A stretch of 64,000 bases of DNA, taken from NCBI RefSeq assembly GCF_035830635.1, contig NZ_JAYMFI010000011.1, forward strand, positions 62,001 to 126,000. Direction: 5' to 3'. The stretch is from Adlercreutzia shanghongiae (GTDB lineage Bacteria; Actinomycetota; Coriobacteriia; Coriobacteriales; Eggerthellaceae). Below, piece by piece: positions 59,261 through 64,000 of this stretch; positions within the stretch are counted from its first letter, which is position 1; each line of letters opens with the position of its first letter. The translations under genes were made by a program, and so were the position numbers. The notes below the pieces were generated by a model that saw only the letters and a program-made list of their open reading frames with translations, was not told where the DNA came from and ran no database searches.

Positions 59261-60572
59261 CGTGGTCGCGCCAGGTGGCGCCGATGGCGCTTAAGCGGTC
59301 CTCCAGCGCCGATTCCTTGAGCGCCGCGTCTATCTGCGCATCGTCCTTGTTGAGGGCCGCCCAGCCGGAGATCCCCTCGGCGTCCAGCACACGCACAAGG
59401 TGGCGTGCGGCGCGCAGGCTCACGAAGCGGCTCGAGATGCCGATGCACAAGTCGTCGCCGCAGGTGCACAGGATGAAGTTGAGCCCCGCCGGCGACGTGA
59501 GCGCGCTGATGCCCTCCACATAGGGCGCCACGGCCGCATCCAGCGTCACCCGTCCCAGGCTCGACACGGTGCACGTCACCTCGCGGTTGGCGCGCCAGGC
59601 GGCGAATCCCAGCGCCGCGTCCTTCACGATGAGGGGCACCGCCCGCACAAGCGGGTTCTTCTCCAGCTTCACCATGCGCATCACGCGGCGCTTCAGGGCG
59701 GCTGGCTGGGTGCCGGCGGAAAGCTGCTCCTGCACCTGGGCGGCGATGGCGCCCAAAGGCTCGTCGGCACTGCCCGGCACGTAGGTGACGTAGGCCAGTC
59801 CGAAGAAGTTGCGCAGCGTGGTGGAGCCGAAGAGCGACCTCAGGTCAACGGGCACGTCCATGTGGATGGCGCGCCCGCGCTCGGCGGGCGGCATCTCGCG
59901 GCGCAGGGCGCAGATGACCGCGGCGATGAGGTAGCTCGTCACCGTGGCACCCGCCTGTTTCGCGGCGGCGTGCACGGCGGCGGCCGAGTAGTGCAGCTCC
60001 AGGTAGACGGGGTCGTCGGCATCCTTCCATCCCGTGAGATGGAACACCTTGGGCGCGGTATCGCTGCCGGCGGCGGCGCGGTCGTAGTGGGCCGAGAAGC
60101 TGTCCTCGGTCTTCGATGCCTCGTCGCCCGCATAGGCCGCCGGGGCTGCGGGCACTCCGTAGCGCTCGGCCACGTAGGCGGCCAGGAGCGCCTTCACGAA
60201 CTCCAGTGTGCCGCGCCCGTCGGAGATGATGTGGGACACCTCCACGTTGATGCGCCGGGCGTGGTAGGTGATGCGGAAGAGCACGCTTGCAGGGTCGGCG
60301 TGCAGGTTGTAGCAGACGGGCAGCACCTCGGGCTCGGCGCGCGGGGCGTTCGGCGCGGGCACCAGGTAGTGCCAGAACAGGCCGCTTCTCAGGCACACGT
60401 TGAAGCCGGGGAACAGCGCCACAGCCGCATCGAGCGCCCGCTGCAGGGCGGCCTCGTCCACCTCGTCGGTCATGGTGGCGGCGATGCGGAAGATGGTCTG
60501 GGTGTTTCCGCCGGCCTGGGCGGCGTAGAACTTCCCGACGTTGTCTAGTCGGTACCAAGAAGCGTCAGCCAT
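59202..60572 (-). CDS. Condensation-domain-like acyltransferase
   Basis: 456 residues. The chloramphenicol-acetyltransferase/condensation fold motif H-x3-D-G is VSHIISDGRG (His near residue 113), with ALQRALDAAVALFPGFNVCL at the N-terminus and IHMDVPVDLRSLFGSTTLRN then FFGLAYVTYVP in the second half. It resembles alcohol O-acetyltransferase/PapA-like enzymes. It overlaps the upstream hydrolase by 28 nt. Product and substrates are unknown; an acyl ester or lipid is the best guess. The last residues come from the duplicated unit. Confidence 0.75.
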   Translation of the reverse strand: MADASWYRLDNVGKFYAAQAGGNTQTIFRIAATMTDEVDEAALQRALDAAVALFPGFNVCLRSGLFWHYLVPAPNAPRAEPEVLPVCYNLHADPASVLFRITYHARRINVEVSHIISDGRGTLEFVKALLAAYVAERYGVPAAPAAYAGDEASKTEDSFSAHYDRAAAGSDTAPKVFHLTGWKDADDPVYLELHYSAAAVHAAAKQAGATVTSYLIAAVICALRREMPPAERGRAIHMDVPVDLRSLFGSTTLRNFFGLAYVTYVPGSADEPLGAIAAQVQEQLSAGTQPAALKRRVMRMVKLEKNPLVRAVPLIVKDAALGFAAWRANREVTCTVSSLGRVTLDAAVAPYVEGISALTSPAGLNFILCTCGDDLCIGISSRFVSLRAARHLVRVLDAEGISGWAALNKDDAQIDAALKESALEDRLSAIGATWRDHAGRAPARDQGRAGKPEVRP

Positions 60573-61561
60573 GGCAGGTCACCGGAGGCGGGAAGCGCCT
60601 CGCCGTCGAGGAAGTGGGCGATAAGGCGGTAGGTGTCGCGCACGAGCGAGAATACCGAGGGGTACAGGAAGTAGCCGTGCACCGCGTTGTAGAGGCGGAA
60701 GCAGGCCACCTCGGTGCCGTCGGCTTCAAGGCGTGAGGCGAAAGCCTCGCCCTCGTCGCGCAGCGGGTCGTACTCGCAGGTGATAACGAGCGTGCGGGGC
60801 AAATCGGCCAGAGAGCTCGCGATGAGCGGCGCGAAGCGGGAGTCGACGAAGTCCTCGGGTTTCGACAGGTACAAATCGATGTAGTCGACGATAGTCTGGC
60901 GCGTGAGGATGTAGTCCTCGCCGTTGTCGCGTACCGAGTCGAACAGGGTGGTCTCGCTGTGGTCGTTGTAGGTGAGCGGGTACAGCAAGATTTGCGTGCG
61001 GGGCGCGAAATCGCCGCGCTCGCGGGCGAGCAGGCTTACCCCGGCGGTCAGGTTGCCGCCGGCGGAATCGCCCATGAGCACGATATGCTCCGGATCGACA
61101 TCGGCGATAAGCTCGCCGGCGAACAGCTGCCGTGCCACCTCGTAGCTGTCCTCGAGAGCCGCGGGGAAGCGGTGCTCGGGGCTGCGGCGGTAGTCCGCGG
61201 CCAGCACGCGGCGCTCAAGCTTGAGGGCGGTGCGCATACAGGCATCGCTGTAGAAGTCCACATCGCCGTTGGCCCAACCGCCGCCATGCAGGTACAGGAT
61301 GGTGCCCTTGTGGTCCTCGTTCACATGCAGGCCGCTCTTCAGCGAGAAATCGATGTCGAGGGGTGTGAACAGGCGCAAGGGGATTTCATAGCCGTCGGGC
61401 GCGGTGGCCGTGAGGTTGTCGATGCGGCAGCGCGGGTCGGCGATGGTGAGCTTGGCAGCGGCGTCCTCGGCCTTGCGCTGGCCGGCGTAGGAGGACGATA
61501 TGTCGGGCTGCAGAAGCGTGAGGGCCTTCACGATGGCCGCCACAGCAGGATTCATCGGCAT
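60545..61561 (-). CDS. Alpha/beta hydrolase, HSL family
   Basis: 338 residues. HGGGWANGDVDFYS is the oxyanion hole, GDSAGGN the nucleophile elbow, and EYDPLRDEG and NAVHGYFLYP supply Asp and His. It acts on esters. ATG 61561 (or codon 3 ATG) follows GGAAGGAG. The operon order hydrolase, acyltransferase, zinc ribbon suggests a joint role in making or remodelling an acyl ester. Confidence 0.85.
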   Translation of the reverse strand: MPMNPAVAAIVKALTLLQPDISSSYAGQRKAEDAAAKLTIADPRCRIDNLTATAPDGYEIPLRLFTPLDIDFSLKSGLHVNEDHKGTILYLHGGGWANGDVDFYSDACMRTALKLERRVLAADYRRSPEHRFPAALEDSYEVARQLFAGELIADVDPEHIVLMGDSAGGNLTAGVSLLARERGDFAPRTQILLYPLTYNDHSETTLFDSVRDNGEDYILTRQTIVDYIDLYLSKPEDFVDSRFAPLIASSLADLPRTLVITCEYDPLRDEGEAFASRLEADGTEVACFRLYNAVHGYFLYPSVFSLVRDTYRLIAHFLDGEALPASGDLPWLTLLGTD

Positions 61562-62185
61562 GGGGGCTCCTTCCCCGCGCGTTCGAGAGTCGTTGCGGTT
61601 TTGACGAAGCGTTAATGTTGAGTCCCATACTAAGCCAAGCTGTCTGGGGGCGTGGGCCGATGTGCGCTGCTGCTATCAAACGGTTGACGGAGGAGCGGGC
61701 GCGCGAAGCCTTCCGCTGTGTGGACTTCGTGAAGGTCGGTGCGGCGAAGGGGGCGGAGCCTGCGGAGAAGGGCTAGGATGGCTGACCCATTGCGACGTCG
61801 ACGCCCTCGAGCGATCGACCTCTCGCGTATTCCAACGAGCTGACCGTTTCGCCCTGTGATGCCCCGCACTTGGGGTGTTTCATTTGAAGTAAACGCGCTC
61901 TCCCGAACAGGCGGTAAGGCCGGAGCCTTGGTTCCGCGGTTCTCCTTCAGCTCGCTCATCGTAAAACTGAAGATAAAACTAAAAAAGTGGCTTAGAAAAC
62001 ACGATTCTCTGACCTGCTTAGCCCTGGACTTGCTCTATGGCGAAACCTGACCTGGGCTTATGCGAAATGGTTACGGCGGACAAGTTCTGCTGACGCCCTC
62101 TCGGGTCAAAGAATCGTGATTTTCAAGCCAGAAACGTGACGAGAAGCTGCGGTTTTAGACCATACGGGGAGAGAGCAAAGGAGAG
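61562..62185. other. Gene-poor stretch (624 bp)
   Basis: No long supported gene. A short ORF at 61660-61776 (38 codons) has no ribosome binding site I trust. GC content is lower between 61950 and 62110 than in the neighbouring operons. Confidence 0.4.
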
Positions 62186-62374
62186 ATGGCTGTGGGAAGC
62201 GAGAGCATAGAGCGCGAATATTTGGAAGAGATGCTCGCGGTGGTGCTGCTGGACGCCGACGGCCGCCAGTATGCCAGCGAGGTCGACCGCAACCTGCTCT
62301 ACGTGGCCGTCACCCGCGCCATGCACGCCCTTACGGTGCTGTACCGGGACGAGCCGAGCCCGTTTCTGCGCTGA
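62186..62374 (+). pseudogene. C-terminal remnant of a UvrD/HelD-type helicase
   Basis: 62 residues. DRNLLYVAVTRAMHALTVLY is helicase motif VI of superfamily 1 (Arg finger in VAVTRA), and the protein ends PSPFL as these helicases often do. The ATPase domains are absent upstream. A ribosome binding site AAAGGAG lies before the ATG, so a peptide could be made, but it cannot be an active helicase. Confidence 0.65.
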
Positions 62375-62396
62375 TGTCCGCCTCGTTCGTTCTGCG

Positions 62397-62834
62397 CTAT
62401 CCTCGCTGCCCGCGCCCTTCGCGATAGCGGGCGAGGGCAGCATCGAAGCTGCCGGCGGTGCGGCGGTAGTAGAGGGTGTAGCCGGCGGTGATGGCGGCAA
62501 GGGTGATAAGGTAGATAGCAAGGAAGGTGATCCAGGCGCCGCCGTTGTCGGCGGGGAACCATCCGCCGAGGGCCGCCGCGGCCGCCAGGGCCGGCAGCGC
62601 CGTCAGGCCGAAGCCGGCGATGCGCGCGGGGTAGGGCGCCCGCCTCACCACCACTTCGGTGAACCACAGGACCTGCAGCGCGACGAGTGCCAGGCAGGCT
62701 GCCAGAAGCGAGAGTGTGATAACGACGCCTTCAACCGGACCGGCGAAGATGAGGCCGGCTGCACACCACAGGGCCATGGCGGCGGTGAAGGTGACGCAGA
62801 CGCGGACGAGGGCGCTTTTCAGAATGCGGTTCAT
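62397..62834 (-). CDS. DUF3021-like four-helix membrane protein
   Basis: 145 residues with four helices (VCVTFTAAMALWCAAGLIF, GVVITLSLLAACLALVALQV, IAGFGLTALPALAAAAALGG, WITFLAIYLITLAAITAGYT). DUF3021 proteins sit next to LytTR regulators and often inhibit or sense for them; here the LytTR gene lies 96 bp upstream on the same strand. GAGGAAAGGAAG precedes the ATG. Confidence 0.78.
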   Translation of the reverse strand: MNRILKSALVRVCVTFTAAMALWCAAGLIFAGPVEGVVITLSLLAACLALVALQVLWFTEVVVRRAPYPARIAGFGLTALPALAAAAALGGWFPADNGGAWITFLAIYLITLAAITAGYTLYYRRTAGSFDAALARYREGRGQRG

Positions 62835-62930
62835 GGGGCTTCCTTTCCTCGGGTGAGTGGGTGCGGAGCGGGGTGCGGTGCGGTCGGGGAAGGCTGCTGC
62901 GGGCCGACGTGGACCGCTGCAGGTGTGCGG

Positions 62931-63368
62931 TTACAGGCCGATCTTCGCCTTGACGGCGGGTGCGTACTGGCGCGAGGCGATGACGGACTCGCCATTGGAT
63001 AAGATGAGCTCCAGCCGCGCGTTCAGGTAGGGACGCAGGGCGCGCACGTGGTCGAAGTTCACGAGCAGCGACTTCGACGCGCGCACGAATTCCGCGCCTG
63101 CCAGCTGCTCCTCCAGCTCGTACAGCCGCAGGGGGCTTTCCAGCACACGGTCGGGCCCGTAGAGGAAGGTGCGGCCGTCTACCGTCTCGGCGTAGAGCAC
63201 CTCGGAGGCATCCAGGATGACCGTGGCGCCGTCGAGCGTGCCCACGAGCCGCCGGTCCAGGGCGCTTGCGGCGGCCACGAGCGCCTGCACGCGCCGGTCC
63301 ACGGCCACGCATCGGATGTCCACCTCGATGTCGGACACGTCGGCGTGCTCTTCCACGGTGAGTTTCAC
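62931..63368 (-). CDS. LytTR-type DNA-binding regulator
   Basis: 145 residues from GTG 63368 (GAGAGGAG upstream). The C-terminal LytTR domain reads VLYAETVDGRTFLYG, LYELEEQLAGAEFVRASKSL, LVNFDHVRALRPYLNARLEL and NGESVIASRQYAPAVKAKIG. No receiver domain is present, as in LytTR regulators controlled by a membrane partner such as DUF3021. Confidence 0.88.
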   Translation of the reverse strand: MKLTVEEHADVSDIEVDIRCVAVDRRVQALVAAASALDRRLVGTLDGATVILDASEVLYAETVDGRTFLYGPDRVLESPLRLYELEEQLAGAEFVRASKSLLVNFDHVRALRPYLNARLELILSNGESVIASRQYAPAVKAKIGL

Positions 63369-63468
63369 GGGGCTCCTCTCTCGGGCGGCGCAGCGGCGCA
63401 AAACGGTTCGGTGCTGCCAGTGTGCCGTGCGTGCGGGCCGAGCGCAAGGGCGCCCGACCCCAGTTGCA

Positions 63469-64000
63469 TCAGGAGAGCTCTGTGTTGCACGGGCGCGGCA
63501 TCTCGGGCGCCGTCTGGGCGAAGGAGCGGGGGCCTGGGGCATGCGCCGAGGTGGCCGCAGCTGCCACGGCGGAAGCGGAAGATGTCGGGGGTGCCGGAGC
63601 GTGCGTTGGGTCCGCGATGGCTTCCTCGCTTTCGTCGTCGAGGCTGCTTAGGCTGCGGGAGCTGAGGGCCCACAGGGTGGCGGCGAACCAGCAGGCGGCC
63701 AGGCCTATGGCCGCCGCGCCCGCGCCCCAGGCCTCCACGGCCAGGGATGTGGCGAACACGGCGACGGGGGCTGCGGCCAGGGTGAGCGAGTTCTGGGTGC
63801 CCAGGGCGCTGCCGCGCATCTCGGCGGGAATGCGGTCGAAGATGAAGAAGCCGAGCAGGGCCGACAGGGGGCCGGCCGCCAGTCCCAGAAGCAGGGCGCT
63901 GAAGGCGAGCAGGGGGAAGGAGGGCAGGAGCCCCAGCCCCAGAATGCCCAGGGCCATGCCTGCCAGCGACAGCACGAACCAGGTACGGCGGCGCAGCTTG
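63469..64000 (-). CDS. MFS transporter (C-terminal part; gene continues past the window)
   Basis: Only the last ~177 residues are in the window. Reading KLRRRTWFVLSLAGMALGIL, then LLAFSALLLGLAAGPLSALLG, EMRGSALGTQNSLTLAAAPV and IGLAACWFAATLWALSSRSL gives the last helices of a major-facilitator protein, followed by a Ser/Ala/Pro-rich cytoplasmic tail of ~65 residues. Substrate is unknown. It lies ~100 bp upstream of the LytTR gene. Confidence 0.78.
   Translation of the reverse strand, partial: KLRRRTWFVLSLAGMALGILGLGLLPSFPLLAFSALLLGLAAGPLSALLGFFIFDRIPAEMRGSALGTQNSLTLAAAPVAVFATSLAVEAWGAGAAAIGLAACWFAATLWALSSRSLSSLDDESEEAIADPTHAPAPPTSSASAVAAAATSAHAPGPRSFAQTAPEMPRPCNTELS

Noticed and set aside
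61660..61776. 38-codon ORF in the 61.6-62.2 kb gap
   Set aside because: No ribosome binding site, no recognisable sequence and no context.

Overview
This 64 kb window is high-GC, densely packed bacterial DNA with short intergenic gaps, many 4-nt (ATGA) gene overlaps, GTG/TTG starts and apparently leaderless promoters. The gene content points to an anaerobic gut-type member of Coriobacteriia, most likely Eggerthellaceae (Eggerthella, Adlercreutzia, Gordonibacter or a relative): a molybdopterin oxidoreductase of the DMSO-reductase family with its ferredoxin, NrfD anchor and TorD chaperone, a multihaem Moco lipoprotein, a membrane-anchored LuxR regulator, meso-DAP dehydrogenase, a FabK-type fatty-acid operon, a Trp T-box and Elp3. 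The genus call is inference from gene content; no rRNA is present.

Layout. 0-1 kb: the edge of a zeta-toxin/XRE antitoxin module. 1.1-7.4 kb: ettA, a low-molecular-weight phosphatase, a three-haem Moco lipoprotein and a frameshifted Moco paralogue, and a MerR regulator. 7.5-10.8 kb: a small cysteine-rich protein, a Trm9-like methyltransferase and elp3 (wobble-uridine tRNA modification). 11-17 kb: thrH, an aldolase-like gene, ppx/gppA, a sortase, an Ala/Arg-rich membrane protein and CapA. 16.9-25.3 kb: divergent fabH and the operon fabK-fabD-fabG-fabF-fabZ-accDA, ending in a bidirectional terminator shared with ddh. 26.4-30.3 kb: a VanRS-like two-component system divergent from a C39-like peptidase. 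30.3-35.5 kb: repeat-rich spacer, an ABC exporter, a DUF4190-type protein and an HTH/Ser-Thr kinase pair. 35.6-42.7 kb: a SpoU methyltransferase, an acyltransferase, LuxR, uppP, an orphan NrfD, a YtrA-like GntR and a slipin. 42.9-43.7 kb: an AT-richer MntA/HepT module. 43.7-48.9 kb: the DMSO-reductase-type operon behind a perfect 14+14 bp inverted repeat. 49-51.1 kb: a DUF308 membrane protein, then chorismate mutase and DAHP synthase. 51.1-53 kb: a repeat-rich island in which an AbiEi-like gene is flanked by two inverted copies of one ~145 bp element. 53.1-56.9 kb: a Trp T-box controlling TrpP, then ECF ATPases and EcfT, with a striking four-helix-junction element between them. 57-58.7 kb: hipBA with twin operators. 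58.7-61.6 kb: hydrolase/condensation-type acyltransferase/zinc-ribbon operon with a recent 136-bp tandem duplication. 62-64 kb: a helicase scrap, a LytTR/DUF3021 pair and the end of an MFS transporter.

How the parts fit. Three toxin-antitoxin modules (zeta, MntA/HepT, HipBA), one AbiEi-like gene and several small inverted-repeat element families mark the accessory stretches. The metabolic core is anaerobic respiration plus type II fatty-acid synthesis, aromatic amino-acid synthesis and tryptophan import. The observations I rate most worth pursuing are the Elp3/Trm9-like pair, the degenerate biotin-carboxylase-like domain on AccDA, the UGG-specifier T-box with its own ECF module, the 203-nt four-way-junction element at 54170-54372, and the element family bracketing the AbiEi-like gene.
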